From positions 62,001-126,000 of the forward strand of contig NZ_JAHXYZ010000002.1 in NCBI RefSeq assembly GCF_019969685.1: a DNA stretch of 64,000 nucleotides, read 5' to 3'. The position numbers and the translations under genes were made by a program. This DNA is from Microbacterium sp. EST19A (lineage in GTDB: Bacteria > Actinomycetota > Actinomycetes > Actinomycetales > Microbacteriaceae). This document shows positions 33,538-42,440 of this stretch, piece after piece. How positions within the stretch are numbered: the stretch's first letter is position 1; each line of letters opens with the position of its first letter. Under the pieces are notes generated by a model. It was not told where the DNA came from and did not search any database. It saw only the letters and a program-made list of their open reading frames with translations.

Positions 33538-34467
33538 GTGAACGACTCCTCGTTCATCCCCACCGCGATCCTCTGGATCCTGGTGGTGGCGATCATCATC
33601 TTCGTGGTGGTCACCGTCGCACGCTCTATCCGGATCATCCCCCAGGCGACAGCGGGCGTCGTGGAACGGCTCGGCCGGTACCACAAGACGCTCATGCCGG
33701 GCCTGAACCTCCTGGTCCCCTTCATCGACCGGCTCCGTCCGCTCATCGACATGCGCGAGCAGGTCGTCTCGTTCCCGCCGCAGCCCGTGATCACCGAGGA
33801 CAACCTCGTCGTCTCGATCGACACGGTCGTCTACTTCCAGGTGACCGACGCCCGCGCGGCCACATACGAGATCGCGAACTACCTCGGCGCTGTCGAGCAG
33901 CTCACGACCACGACGCTCCGTAACGTCGTCGGTGGTCTGAACCTCGAAGAGGCTCTCACCAGCCGTGACAACATCAACGGCCAGCTCCGCGTCGTCCTCG
34001 ACGAGGCGACCGGCAAGTGGGGTATTCGCGTCGGCCGCGTCGAGCTGAAGGCGATCGACCCGCCGATCTCCATCCAGGACTCGATGGAGAAGCAGATGCG
34101 CGCAGAGCGGGACCGGCGCGCGGCCATCCTCACCGCCGAGGGCACGAAGCAGTCGGCGATCCTCGAAGCAGAAGGTGCGCGTCAGGCCGAGATCCTCCGC
34201 GCCGAAGGCGACAAGCAGGCGGCGGTGCTCCGCGCACAGGGTGAGGCCGAGGCGATCCAGAACGTCTTCACCGCGATCCACCAGGGTGCGCCCGACGACA
34301 AGCTCCTCGCGTACCAGTACCTGCAGATGCTGCCGAAGATCAGCGAAGGCCAGTCCAACAAGCTGTGGATCATCCCGAGCGAGCTGACCGAGGCGCTCAA
34401 GGGCATCGGCAGCGCGTTCACGCCGAAGCCCGGCCAGGGGCCGAGCAACACGCTTCCCGGCGCGTGA
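33538..34467 (+). CDS. SPFH/band-7 protein (QmcA/paraslipin-like)
   Basis: A 309-residue band-7 protein: one N-terminal transmembrane segment (about 8-27), then the SPFH domain from IRIIPQATAGVVERLGRYHK (about 31-50), and a long helix with AEG repeats (AEGTKQSAILEAEGARQAEI) expected to coil and oligomerise. Paired with NfeD, it likely forms flotillin-like membrane scaffolds, perhaps controlling proteases. GGAGA lies before the GTG start. Its stop overlaps the GDPD start in GTGA. Confidence 0.93.
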   Translation: MNDSSFIPTAILWILVVAIIIFVVVTVARSIRIIPQATAGVVERLGRYHKTLMPGLNLLVPFIDRLRPLIDMREQVVSFPPQPVITEDNLVVSIDTVVYFQVTDARAATYEIANYLGAVEQLTTTTLRNVVGGLNLEEALTSRDNINGQLRVVLDEATGKWGIRVGRVELKAIDPPISIQDSMEKQMRAERDRRAAILTAEGTKQSAILEAEGARQAEILRAEGDKQAAVLRAQGEAEAIQNVFTAIHQGAPDDKLLAYQYLQMLPKISEGQSNKLWIIPSELTEALKGIGSAFTPKPGQGPSNTLPGA

Positions 34468-35240
34468 CTCACCCGTATTTCGCGAAGGCACGGCACCCCC
34501 GAGTCCTCGCCCATCGTGGTCTGATCACCGCGGCGGGCGAGGACTCGGGCGTCTGGGAGAACACGGCCGCATCGTTCGCGGCTGCTCATGCCGCCGGTGT
34601 CGAGTACATCGAGACCGACTGCCAGGTCACGGCCGACGGCGACGTGGTGCTCTTCCACGACCCGACGCTCGATCGGCTCGTCGGCGATCCGCGGGCGGTG
34701 AGGGACGTGCACACGAGAGAGCTGCGCACCATCTTCGCCGACCACGGTGGTCTTCTCACCGTCACCGAGGCGCTCAGATCCTTTCCTCAGATCCGCTTCA
34801 ACATCGATGTGAAGACAGATGCCGCCTCCGGGCTCCTCGGCCCGATCCTCGTGGACGAGACCCATCGCGTGCTCATCACGAGCTTCTCGGATGCCAACCG
34901 CCGAGCCACCGTCGCCGCCGTGCTGCGCGCCGGAGCGGCGCTGCGACCCGCGACGTCGGGTGGCATCCGCACCATTGCGGCATTGCGTGGCCTCTCCGCC
35001 CTGCGCCTCTCCCCCGCTCGCGTGCTCAGGGATATCGACGCGCTGCAGATCCCCGAACGCCGCGGCGCCCTCACCGTTCTCACCCCCGCGCTCCTCCGTG
35101 CCGCACACCGCGTCGGCGTCGAGGTGCATGTGTGGACCATCAACGATCCCGCCGAAATGCTGCGCCTCGCGCACCTCGGCGTCGATGGCATCGTCTCCGA
35201 TCGGGCCGACGTCGCTCTGGCGGCTCTCAACCCCCGCTGA
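34464..35240 (+). CDS. Glycerophosphodiester phosphodiesterase
   Basis: A 258-residue GDPD. The catalytic signature AHRGLITAAGEDSGVWENTA (about 16-35) gives the His-Arg and the Glu-Asn, and IETDCQVTADGDVVLFHDPT (about 49-68) gives Glu-Asp and the second His; IDVKTD and VWTIND complete the TIM barrel. It cleaves glycerophosphodiesters from phospholipid breakdown. No signal peptide. Start GTG at 34464 overlaps the SPFH stop, so lipid turnover and the membrane scaffold are co-translated. Confidence 0.93.
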   Translation: MTHPYFAKARHPRVLAHRGLITAAGEDSGVWENTAASFAAAHAAGVEYIETDCQVTADGDVVLFHDPTLDRLVGDPRAVRDVHTRELRTIFADHGGLLTVTEALRSFPQIRFNIDVKTDAASGLLGPILVDETHRVLITSFSDANRRATVAAVLRAGAALRPATSGGIRTIAALRGLSALRLSPARVLRDIDALQIPERRGALTVLTPALLRAAHRVGVEVHVWTINDPAEMLRLAHLGVDGIVSDRADVALAALNPR

Positions 35241-35312
35241 GAGCGCTCGACGCGCCCTATAACCTCTGGCGCTGGGATTACGCTGTGAATCCCGCCGAGA
35301 ATCCGCTCGCGT

Positions 35313-35338
35313 GGAGCAGGCGCACAGGCTGGAGCGTT
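35313..35338 (+). promoter_or_regulatory. Possible SigR-like promoter for rbpA
   Basis: GGAGC (35313-35317), 18 bases, GTT (35336-35338). Streptomyces rbpA is under SigR, whose sites read GGAAT-18/19-GTT; two of five -35 bases differ here. TTATAC overlapping the GTT is an alternative housekeeping -10. Confidence 0.3.
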
Positions 35339-35367
35339 ATACCTGACATCGACGAGAGGACCACAAA

Positions 35368-35751
35368 ATGGCAGATCGCAGCCTGCGCGGCATCCGACTC
35401 GGCGCCCAGAGCCTACAGAGCGAAGAGGGCGTCGTTTTCATGGAGCGCCGCGAAACCCAATACTCCTGTGACACATGCGGACACGTCACGAACCTCATGT
35501 TCGCGGCAGACGCCGAGCCGCCCCAGACCTGGGAGTGCCGCTCCTGCGGTGCTGAGGCCCGCCTGAACGTCGACGGCCAGGCTGTCACGCTCGAGGTCAC
35601 CGACGAGAAGGCCGCTCGCACCCACTGGGACATGCTGATGGAGCGTCGCACCCGCGCCGAGCTCGAAGAGCTGCTCGAGGAGCGCCTCGCCTTCATCCGT
35701 GCCCGTCGTGGCGCCGGCGAGGACCCGACCCGCGAGAAGATCGGCGCCTGA
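35368..35751 (+). CDS. rbpA: RNA polymerase-binding protein RbpA
   Basis: A 127-residue actinobacterial transcription factor that joins RNA polymerase with the principal sigma factor and stabilises open complexes. It starts ADRSLRGIRLGAQSLQSEEG and has two CxxC pairs (YSCDTCG at about 31-37 and ECRSCG at about 55-60), which could bind zinc as in some RbpA proteins, and a C-terminal sigma-binding helix (RTRAELEELLEERLAFIRAR). GAGAGGA precedes the ATG. A perfect 15-bp terminator follows. Confidence 0.96.
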   Translation: MADRSLRGIRLGAQSLQSEEGVVFMERRETQYSCDTCGHVTNLMFAADAEPPQTWECRSCGAEARLNVDGQAVTLEVTDEKAARTHWDMLMERRTRAELEELLEERLAFIRARRGAGEDPTREKIGA

Positions 35752-35765
35752 CCGCCTGATACGAG

Positions 35766-35799
35766 AAAGCAGCGAGGCTCCGACGAGCCTCGCTGCTTT
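35766..35799 (+). terminator. Intrinsic terminator after rbpA
   Basis: A perfect 15-bp stem (35766-35780 with 35785-35799), CGAC loop, then a run of Ts. The left-side A-tract means it can also serve the convergent oxidoreductase gene. Confidence 0.9.
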
Positions 35800-35824
35800 T
35801 CTGCGTCCGGACGGATCGCGCAGG

Positions 35825-36625
35825 CTATTCGTCCGCCGCGATGTGGATCGCGAGATCGGTGCGACCGGGCAGCAACTCCGGACGGAGGGCACGGGTGCCG
35901 CGGTAGTCCCCGTCACGCAGACGACGGAACGGGACGGCCGGCTCGTCATCGATGCTCCGCAGTCTGTCGCTCAGGCGTGTGATCTCGCGTTGCACGGCCT
36001 CGGCGCCCAGGGCGTCGGCGTCATGGACCACGTGCAGCTCGAGCACGTCGATGCCCACGTACCAGAGCACGCCGTGCGTGAGCGGGAAGAGCAGCGCCTC
36101 GATGTCTCCACTGATGCCCCGCTGCCCGATCGACCCCTCGTCCTCCCCCGCGGTCACGATGATGAGTGCTCGTCGTCCCGTGAGCCCGCCGTCACCGTAG
36201 CGACGCGGCACGCCGAGCTCGGGGTCGAGATCGCCGTACGCGAAGCCGGCGCTCAGGACGCGGTCGAACCATCCCTTGAGGATCGCCGGCATGCCGTACC
36301 ACCACAGCGGGAACTGGATGACCAGCAGCTCGGCGGCGGCGAGCTTCTCCTGCTCCGCGCGGACATCGTCAGCCAGCTGGCCGCTCGCGTAGGCCTCCCC
36401 CGCCTGCTCGGCGAGATTCCCGGGGGTCGAGGCGAGATCGCCCAGATCCTGCGCACCCAGCACGGGATCGAACCCCTGCGCGTACAGGTCGGAGGTAGCC
36501 ACCGTGTAGTGCTCTCCGAGCACGCCCGCGCCTACCTGGTGGAGCCGATGGTTGAACGACTCGTGCCGCGGATGGGCGTACAGCCAGAGGGCCGTGCCGG
36601 GCGTGGGCGGATTCGAGATGGTCAT
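35825..36625 (-). CDS. NAD(P)H-dependent quinone reductase-like flavoprotein
   Basis: A 266-residue flavodoxin-fold protein of the NQO1/KefF/MdaB group: AHPRHESFNHRLHQ (about 17-30) binds FMN or FAD phosphate, FPLWWYGMPAILKGWFDRVL (about 104-123) and FAYGDLD form the active site, GRRALIIVTAGEDEG follows. It reduces quinones or related electrophiles. It overlaps the upstream TetR gene by 4 bases (ATGA), suggesting an autoregulated electrophile-response pair. Confidence 0.88.
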   Translation of the reverse strand: MTISNPPTPGTALWLYAHPRHESFNHRLHQVGAGVLGEHYTVATSDLYAQGFDPVLGAQDLGDLASTPGNLAEQAGEAYASGQLADDVRAEQEKLAAAELLVIQFPLWWYGMPAILKGWFDRVLSAGFAYGDLDPELGVPRRYGDGGLTGRRALIIVTAGEDEGSIGQRGISGDIEALLFPLTHGVLWYVGIDVLELHVVHDADALGAEAVQREITRLSDRLRSIDDEPAVPFRRLRDGDYRGTRALRPELLPGRTDLAIHIAADE

Positions 36626-37239
36626 GCGTGGTCCTCTCCGTCGTGCTCGGGGGCGTCACCAGCGACCGCCGCCACGACCTTGGACAGAGCTGAGCGTGCC
36701 TGCGCAGCGGTGATCGAGCCGTCGAGGGCGCGTCGCGCCAGCGCGTCACCTGCGCCGATGATCGCCAGCAGCCCCGCCGGCTCCATCGGTCCGGACAGCG
36801 GCTCGAGGGCGCTCCGGCACATGTCGAGGTAGGCCTCCTCCGCCTCCTGCCGGAGCCGCGTCAGCGTGGCCGATCCGGCAAGGGCGGCGACGACGTCGGC
36901 GAGCTCGCGGCCTTCCGCGAGGCAGCAGTCGATGTACGCACCCGCGACCACGCCCGACACGACGCCGAGGTCCTGCGGCGCATTCTGCAGAGCGGTCGCG
37001 AGCGTCTCCCGCTGTCGGTGCTCGAACTCGCGGTAGAGCTCGGCGAGCACTCCCGAACGATCGCCGAAGTGATCGTAGACCAGCGGTTTGGTCACGCCGG
37101 CGTGCTCCGCCAGGCGCGCGAGCGAGAATTCATCGGTCCCCGCAGCACGGATGAGATCCCTGGCAGCGTCGAGCAGCTGCGTGTGGCGTACGGGTTTCGG
37201 CATCCGCTGACGCGGCGGAATGTCGGGCGCGTGACTCAT
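36622..37239 (-). CDS. TetR-family transcriptional regulator
   Basis: A 205-residue regulator. The helix-turn-helix is FSLARLAEHAGVTKPLVYDH (about 38-57) with FGDRSGVLAELYREFEHRQ following. Its start is 30 bases from a perfect 19-bp palindrome made of GTAACTT half sites (37269-37287), which it very likely binds. It is translated together with the downstream quinone reductase. Ligand unknown, perhaps the reductase substrate. Confidence 0.91.
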   Translation of the reverse strand: MSHAPDIPPRQRMPKPVRHTQLLDAARDLIRAAGTDEFSLARLAEHAGVTKPLVYDHFGDRSGVLAELYREFEHRQRETLATALQNAPQDLGVVSGVVAGAYIDCCLAEGRELADVVAALAGSATLTRLRQEAEEAYLDMCRSALEPLSGPMEPAGLLAIIGAGDALARRALDGSITAAQARSALSKVVAAVAGDAPEHDGEDHA

Positions 37240-37268
37240 CGAGGTCCTCGTTTCGGTGGTGAGACAAG

Positions 37269-37304
37269 AAGTTACTACTAGTAACTTACCATGTGTAACT
37301 TACC
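37269..37304. promoter_or_regulatory. TetR operator with repeated GTAACTTACC
   Basis: A perfect 19-bp palindrome (37269-37287; 9-1-9) is followed by a third half site: GTAACTTACC occurs at 37281-37290 and 37295-37304, 14 bases apart. On the minus strand TTACAC-18-TAACTT could be the promoter, so binding would cover it. Confidence 0.75.
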
Positions 37305-37311
37305 GCGGACC

Positions 37312-38859
37312 TCAGGACTCGAGAGCTCCCCGTCTCCGTGCTCGCCACCATGCGAGAACAAGCGCCGCCAGGCCGCCCCAGACCAGGAGCTGCTGCAGCC
37401 CGGGACCGAGCAGGACGCCCGCTGTCACACCGGTGCGCAACTCGACGTCCTCGAGCATCGCGCCGGCCTCATCCTCGTCCAGGCTCGTCACCGTGACGCC
37501 GTCGGGCGCGATGATCTGGCTCCGGCCGACCGTGGAGATGTTCACGACGCTGCGCCCTGTCTCGATCGCCCGCATCCGTGCGAAGGCCAGCTGCTGCAGA
37601 TTCTCATCGGTGCCGCGGAAGTCCGCGTTGTTGGTCTGGAACACCAGCACCTGCGCGCCCGCGTTGATCCCCTCGGTGATCACGTCGTCGTAGATCACGT
37701 CGAAGCAGATCGCGAGGCCGACGGCGACGCCGTCGACATCGACGATGGGCGGGTTCTCGCCCGGGGTGTACTCGCGCTGGATGAGACCGATGAGGTCAGG
37801 GGCCAGAGCGTTGTAGAACGCGCGGTCGGGCACGTACTCGCCGAACGGCACCGGATGCCGCTTGTCATGCAGCTGGGTCGCTCCCCCGGCATCCGTCCAC
37901 AGCATCGAGGTGTTGAAGTAGCGCTCGTTGCGCCCGGTGGCGGCGTTCGCGAGCAGCGGTGCGCCGATGCGCGTGGTGATGAGCGTCATCCGTCGCGCGA
38001 GCGTCTCGTTCTGGAACGGATCCGTGTCCAGCGATCCTTCCGGCCAGACGAGCAGATCGACGTCCTCGCCGTACAGCGGAGCGGTCGCCTCGGTCTGCGC
38101 GTCGATCACTGAGAACGGCTCGCGCTGATCGAAGTAGCCCGTGGGTCCGTTGCCCTGCACGGCGGCGATGCGCATCGTGCCGGCATCCGTCGTCGGGAAG
38201 AGCGGCGTGAAGAAGAGGACGATCACCAGCGCGGCGGGAACGAGCAGCCGCAGCGGCTTCTTCCATGCCCGCAGACGCACGATCTCGATCAGCATCGCCA
38301 CGAGGAGCACCATGAGGAACCCGAGGCCGCCGACGCCGATCCACGATGTGAGCGGGGCGAGCGGACTCTGCGCCTGACTCATCCCGATGCGGGCCCAGGG
38401 GAAGCCACCGTAGGGCCAGGAGCCGACGAACACCTCGCGCCCGACCCAGAGGGCCGCGACGACGATCGGGAGTGCGAGCAGGCGCCCTGCGGTCCCCGGG
38501 AACGCACGCGGCATCCAGCGATAGGCCAGTGCCGTCAGGATCAATGCGACCGCCGTGAGTCCGCCCTCGACGACGCTCAGCGCCGCCCACGGAACCGGAC
38601 CGAGGTAGCGCGCGGTGAACGACACGAGGAACCCGAACAGGACGATGCCGTAGACGAGTCCGACCAGCAGAGCACCACCGGCGCGACGACCGATGAGCGA
38701 GACGAGCACGAGGGCGACCGCCGGGAAGGCGAGCACCCAGATCGCGGACTCCGGGTAAGCGAGGTTCATCAGGAACGCCGAGAGCGCAGCCGCGATCACG
38801 GCCGCCCAGAGTGGCAGGAGGGGGCGCTGGCGCGCTCGGGATTCGGACATCCCTCTCAT
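37312..38859 (-). CDS. lnt: Apolipoprotein N-acyltransferase
   Basis: A 515-residue membrane enzyme that adds the third acyl chain to lipoproteins. About six to eight N-terminal hydrophobic segments precede a nitrilase-fold domain (from about 225). The catalytic set is visible: WPEGS (Glu), DKRHPVPFGEY (Lys) and AICFDVIYDD (Cys). A last transmembrane segment lies near the C-terminus. Start may be 38859 or 38850; both follow the helY stop closely, so they are co-transcribed. Confidence 0.9.
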   Translation of the reverse strand: MRGMSESRARQRPLLPLWAAVIAAALSAFLMNLAYPESAIWVLAFPAVALVLVSLIGRRAGGALLVGLVYGIVLFGFLVSFTARYLGPVPWAALSVVEGGLTAVALILTALAYRWMPRAFPGTAGRLLALPIVVAALWVGREVFVGSWPYGGFPWARIGMSQAQSPLAPLTSWIGVGGLGFLMVLLVAMLIEIVRLRAWKKPLRLLVPAALVIVLFFTPLFPTTDAGTMRIAAVQGNGPTGYFDQREPFSVIDAQTEATAPLYGEDVDLLVWPEGSLDTDPFQNETLARRMTLITTRIGAPLLANAATGRNERYFNTSMLWTDAGGATQLHDKRHPVPFGEYVPDRAFYNALAPDLIGLIQREYTPGENPPIVDVDGVAVGLAICFDVIYDDVITEGINAGAQVLVFQTNNADFRGTDENLQQLAFARMRAIETGRSVVNISTVGRSQIIAPDGVTVTSLDEDEAGAMLEDVELRTGVTAGVLLGPGLQQLLVWGGLAALVLAWWRARRRGALES

Positions 38860-38861
38860 TC

Positions 38862-41336
38862 TCACATCGAAGAGTACGAGACGATTCCACGGCGCACGCC
38901 GTCGAGAGCCGTCCGAGCGGTGCGGGCGAGCGCGCCGTCCTCGGCGACGATCGAGAGCTGGTCGAGGAGATCGATCGTCTGCTTCGCCCAGCGCACGAAG
39001 TCTCCGGCCGCCATGTCGGCGTCGATCAGGACGCGATCGAGCATGCCTCCCCGTGCCCACGAGTGCATCGCTCCGGCGAGTCCGGCGGCCAGCGGCTCGG
39101 ATCCCGGGAGGTGGTGGTCCTTCTCGAGATCGTCGAGCTCGGCCCACAAGGTGGTCGTCTTCTCATACGCGGTGCGGAATGCGCCACGCGGGAGACCCCG
39201 CTCCCCCGAGTTCGCCTCGTCGCGTCGCGGTTCGTACACGAGGCAGCAGGCCATCGCAGCGAGCGACGGCGCATCGAGTCCGTTCCACAGCCCCTGACGG
39301 AGGGACTCCGCGACGAGCAGGTCGCGTTCCCCGTAGATGCGGCGCATCGTGCGTCCGGCTTCGGTCAGCGCGGTCTCCCCCGAGTCCTGGGAGAGGTAGT
39401 CCAGTGTCTCGAGCACCTCGACGACGCGGTCGAAGACACGTGCGACCGTGCCGGTGCGCGTCTCGATCTGGCGGCGGATGCGGTCGGTCTGCCGCTTGAG
39501 CTTCCAGTAGCGCTCCGCCCAGCGGGCGTGAGCCTCTCGATCGGGGCAGCGATGGCACGGATGCCGCTGCATGCTGGTGCGCAGCGACTGGATGCGCTTC
39601 ATCCGCTTGTCGCGGGCGGCGCGCGGCGCCGCGGAGTCCTGTCGGTTCTTCTTCTCGAGGTCGCTCAGCTCGCGCCTGATGGCCGCGTACTCGGGGAAGT
39701 CCCCGTGCTCGCAGGCCATCGACTTCTCGTAGCCGGCGAGCGACTCCTCGGCTTCCCGCACTTGCCGTGCGAGCCCGACGACCGCACGGTCGGCCTGGAA
39801 CTGCGCGAACGAAGACTCGAGGATCTGCCGCGCGCGCTGCTTGCCGAACAGATCGATCAGGTTGACCGCCATGTTGTACGTGGGGCGGAAGCTCGAGTTC
39901 AACGGATACGTGCGGCGGGACGCGAGCGCGGCGACGGCCTGCGGATCCATGCCCTCGGTCCACTGCACGACCGCATGACCTTCGACGTCGATGCCGCGGC
40001 GGCCGGCTCGCCCGGTGAGTTGCGTGTACTCCCCCGAGGTGATGGCCACACGGGCCTCGCCGTTGAACTTCTCCATCTTCTCGAGCACGACGGTGCGGGC
40101 AGGCATGTTGATGCCGAGTGCCAGAGTCTCGGTGGCGAACACGACCTTGACCAGCTTGAGGCGGTAGAGCTCTTCCACGACCTCCTTGAAGGCGGGCAGG
40201 AGGCCGGCATGGTGGGCGGCGACACCGCGTTCGAGGTTCTCCAGCCAATCCCAGTACCCGAGCACACCGAGGTCTTCGTCCTGCAACGAGCGGGTACGTT
40301 CCTCGACGATCGCGCGGATCTCCGCCTTCTCCTCCGGCGACGTCAGCCTGATCCCGGAGCGACGCACCTGCTGCACCGCGGCATCGCAGCCCACGCGGCT
40401 GAAGATGAAGAAGATCGCCGGCAGCAGGTTGGCGCGCTCGAGGAGCTTGATCACATCAGGCCGGTCCATGCGCTCGATACGACGGACATTCGACGGGCGC
40501 ACCGGGCGTTGTCCGCCGCGCGGTGGCCGCTTCGCCTGCCTGCCCGCATGCCGGGCGCTGCTGTACGACTGGGCCCGCCGGTTGTTCTCGTAGTGCGACC
40601 CCGTGAAGGAGCGGATCCGCATCAGCTCCTGATTCACCTGCGCGGTGGCGATACCCGCTCGGTCGTCGAAGAGCGGGAGCAGGTCATCCCGGACGAGCAC
40701 GTGCTGCTCGAGCGGAACGGGGCGGATCTCCGACACGATGACCTCGGTGTCGCCGCGCACGGTGTCGAGCCAGTCGCCGAACTCCTCGGCGTTCGAGACG
40801 GTGGCGCTCAGCGACACGAGCCGCACGTGCTGCGGCAGGTGGATGATGACCTCTTCCCACACCGCACCGCGGAACCGGTCGGCGAGGTAGTGAACCTCGT
40901 CCATGATCACGTACCGCAGATCGCGGAGCGCCGCGGAGTCGGCGTAGATCATGTTGCGGAGCACCTCGGTGGTCATCACCACGATGCGGGCGTTGCCGTT
41001 GATGTTCGTGTCACCGGTGAGGAGGCCGACCTCGTCGGGTCCGTAGACCTCGACGAGCTCGCGGAACTTCTGGTTCGACAGCGCCTTCATCGGCGTCGTG
41101 TAGAACGCCTTGTCACTCGGGGTCTGCATCGCGAGGTGGATCGCGAACTCGCCGACGATCGTCTTGCCCGCTCCGGTGGGCGCCGCGACGAGCACGCTGC
41201 GCCCGGACTCGAGTGCGTGGCATCCGGCGACCTGGAAGGGGTCGAGCTCGAACTTCTGTCGTGCGGCGAAGGCATTCGTCGCCGGGTGCTCAGCGGCCTC
41301 TCGGGCCGCGGCGTATCTCTCGGAGGGCGAACTCAT
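38862..41336 (-). CDS. helY: Ski2-like DExH RNA helicase
   Basis: An 824-residue HelY/Ski2-like helicase. Motif I is APTGAGKT (about 52-59), motif II DEVH (about 146-149), motif III SLSATVSN (about 177-184), and motif VI is QLTGRAGRRG (about 442-451). The C-terminal part holds CHRCPDREAHARWAERYWKL, a winged-helix/DSHCT-like region. Such helicases process structured RNA. It follows tatC with a 4-base ATGA overlap and precedes lnt by a few bases, a pairing seen in many actinobacteria. Confidence 0.94.
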   Translation of the reverse strand: MSSPSERYAAAREAAEHPATNAFAARQKFELDPFQVAGCHALESGRSVLVAAPTGAGKTIVGEFAIHLAMQTPSDKAFYTTPMKALSNQKFRELVEVYGPDEVGLLTGDTNINGNARIVVMTTEVLRNMIYADSAALRDLRYVIMDEVHYLADRFRGAVWEEVIIHLPQHVRLVSLSATVSNAEEFGDWLDTVRGDTEVIVSEIRPVPLEQHVLVRDDLLPLFDDRAGIATAQVNQELMRIRSFTGSHYENNRRAQSYSSARHAGRQAKRPPRGGQRPVRPSNVRRIERMDRPDVIKLLERANLLPAIFFIFSRVGCDAAVQQVRRSGIRLTSPEEKAEIRAIVEERTRSLQDEDLGVLGYWDWLENLERGVAAHHAGLLPAFKEVVEELYRLKLVKVVFATETLALGINMPARTVVLEKMEKFNGEARVAITSGEYTQLTGRAGRRGIDVEGHAVVQWTEGMDPQAVAALASRRTYPLNSSFRPTYNMAVNLIDLFGKQRARQILESSFAQFQADRAVVGLARQVREAEESLAGYEKSMACEHGDFPEYAAIRRELSDLEKKNRQDSAAPRAARDKRMKRIQSLRTSMQRHPCHRCPDREAHARWAERYWKLKRQTDRIRRQIETRTGTVARVFDRVVEVLETLDYLSQDSGETALTEAGRTMRRIYGERDLLVAESLRQGLWNGLDAPSLAAMACCLVYEPRRDEANSGERGLPRGAFRTAYEKTTTLWAELDDLEKDHHLPGSEPLAAGLAGAMHSWARGGMLDRVLIDADMAAGDFVRWAKQTIDLLDQLSIVAEDGALARTARTALDGVRRGIVSYSSM

Positions 41337-42142
41337 ACCGCGTCCGGCAGAAGCCCGGCTGCGGCATCACGTTTGCGTTTGCGTCGATCGAACAGCATCG
41401 AGAGACCGGCCGCCGCGAAGAACAGCACGATCAGGATGCCGGCGAGCATCAGCATGCTGATGACATCGGCGGCGGGCGTCGCGAGGGCGGCGAAGACCGT
41501 CGCGATGAGGATCGCGATACGCCATCCCTTCAGGATCGCGCGCCCGGACATAATGCCGGCGACGTTCAGCGCGACGAGGAAGACGGGGAGCACGAAGGAG
41601 ATGCCGATGACGATCATCAGCTTGAAGATGAAGTCGTAGTACTCCTGCGCCTGGTAGAAGTTCGTGCCGCCCTCGGGTGTGAAGCCCCACATCAGTTCGA
41701 TGACGTGCGGCATGACGAGGATGCCGAGGTAGCAGCCGGCGAAGAAGAGCGGCACCGCGGCGGCGACGAAGGAGATCGTGTAGCGGATCTCCTTGCGCGT
41801 CAGGCCGGGCATGATGAAGGCCCAGATCTGCCAGAGCCAGACGGGCGCCGAGAGGAACAACCCGATCGAGAAGGCGATCCGCATCCTCATGTCGAAGGCG
41901 GCCGTCACGGTGCCGAAGTTCAGTGCGCTGAAGCTGTCGCCGCGCTTCTCGATGATGACCCGGATGGGCTCGGTGATCAGGTGGATCACCGGATCGGCGA
42001 TGAGGAAGGCGATGACCATGCCGACGACCAGCGCGAGCGCTGCCCACATCAGCCGCTTCCGCAGTTCGACCAGATGCGCGCCGAGCGACATCCGCCTATC
42101 CCGATCCGCCTTCGGCTTCACGGGCGGTTCGATGGTTGCCAC
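41333..42142 (-). CDS. tatC: Sec-independent translocase subunit TatC
   Basis: A 269-residue TatC that recognises twin-arginine signals. It has six hydrophobic segments. The N-terminal cytoplasmic motif is MSLGAHLVELRKRL (about 18-31), and LLFAVPVFLVALNVAG-like helices follow; LFLSAPVWLWQIWAFIMPGL is strongly conserved in TatC. GTG start is 6 bases after the tatA stop. A charged C-terminal tail (RRKRKRD) faces the cytoplasm. The amidase at 26112 is a likely substrate. Confidence 0.95.
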   Translation of the reverse strand: MATIEPPVKPKADRDRRMSLGAHLVELRKRLMWAALALVVGMVIAFLIADPVIHLITEPIRVIIEKRGDSFSALNFGTVTAAFDMRMRIAFSIGLFLSAPVWLWQIWAFIMPGLTRKEIRYTISFVAAAVPLFFAGCYLGILVMPHVIELMWGFTPEGGTNFYQAQEYYDFIFKLMIVIGISFVLPVFLVALNVAGIMSGRAILKGWRIAILIATVFAALATPAADVISMLMLAGILIVLFFAAAGLSMLFDRRKRKRDAAAGLLPDAV

Positions 42143-42148
42143 GGTCGA

Positions 42149-42397
42149 TCAGGTACGAGGCGGAGTCTCAGGGTTGACGCCGGAGTCCTTGGCGACGGAG
42201 TCCTTCACCGTGGTGGGCTCTGCGACGACAGCCTCGGTGCGCGGCTCGTCCTCATCCTTCATGGCCTTCATCTCGCCCTTGAAGACGCGAGCCGACTGAC
42301 CCACGCTCTTCGCGAGCGCCGGCAGCTTCGCAGCGCCGAACAGAAGAAGGATGACGGCGAGCACGATGAGCAGGTGCCAGCCTTGCAGTCCAGCCAT
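42149..42397 (-). CDS. tatA: Sec-independent translocase subunit TatA
   Basis: An 82-residue TatA/E protein: WHLLIVLAVILLLFGAAKLP is the transmembrane segment and hinge, followed by the amphipathic helix LAKSVGQSARVFKGEMKAMK and an acidic tail. It forms the size-adjustable channel with TatC. It lies between pafC and tatC in the leftward block; only TatA and TatC are present here, with no TatB-like gene in the window. Confidence 0.95.
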   Translation of the reverse strand: MAGLQGWHLLIVLAVILLLFGAAKLPALAKSVGQSARVFKGEMKAMKDEDEPRTEAVVAEPTTVKDSVAKDSGVNPETPPRT

Positions 42398-42440
42398 AAT
42401 GAATTCCCGTCTTCGGTAAGCGTGCGACCCAGTCTACAGA

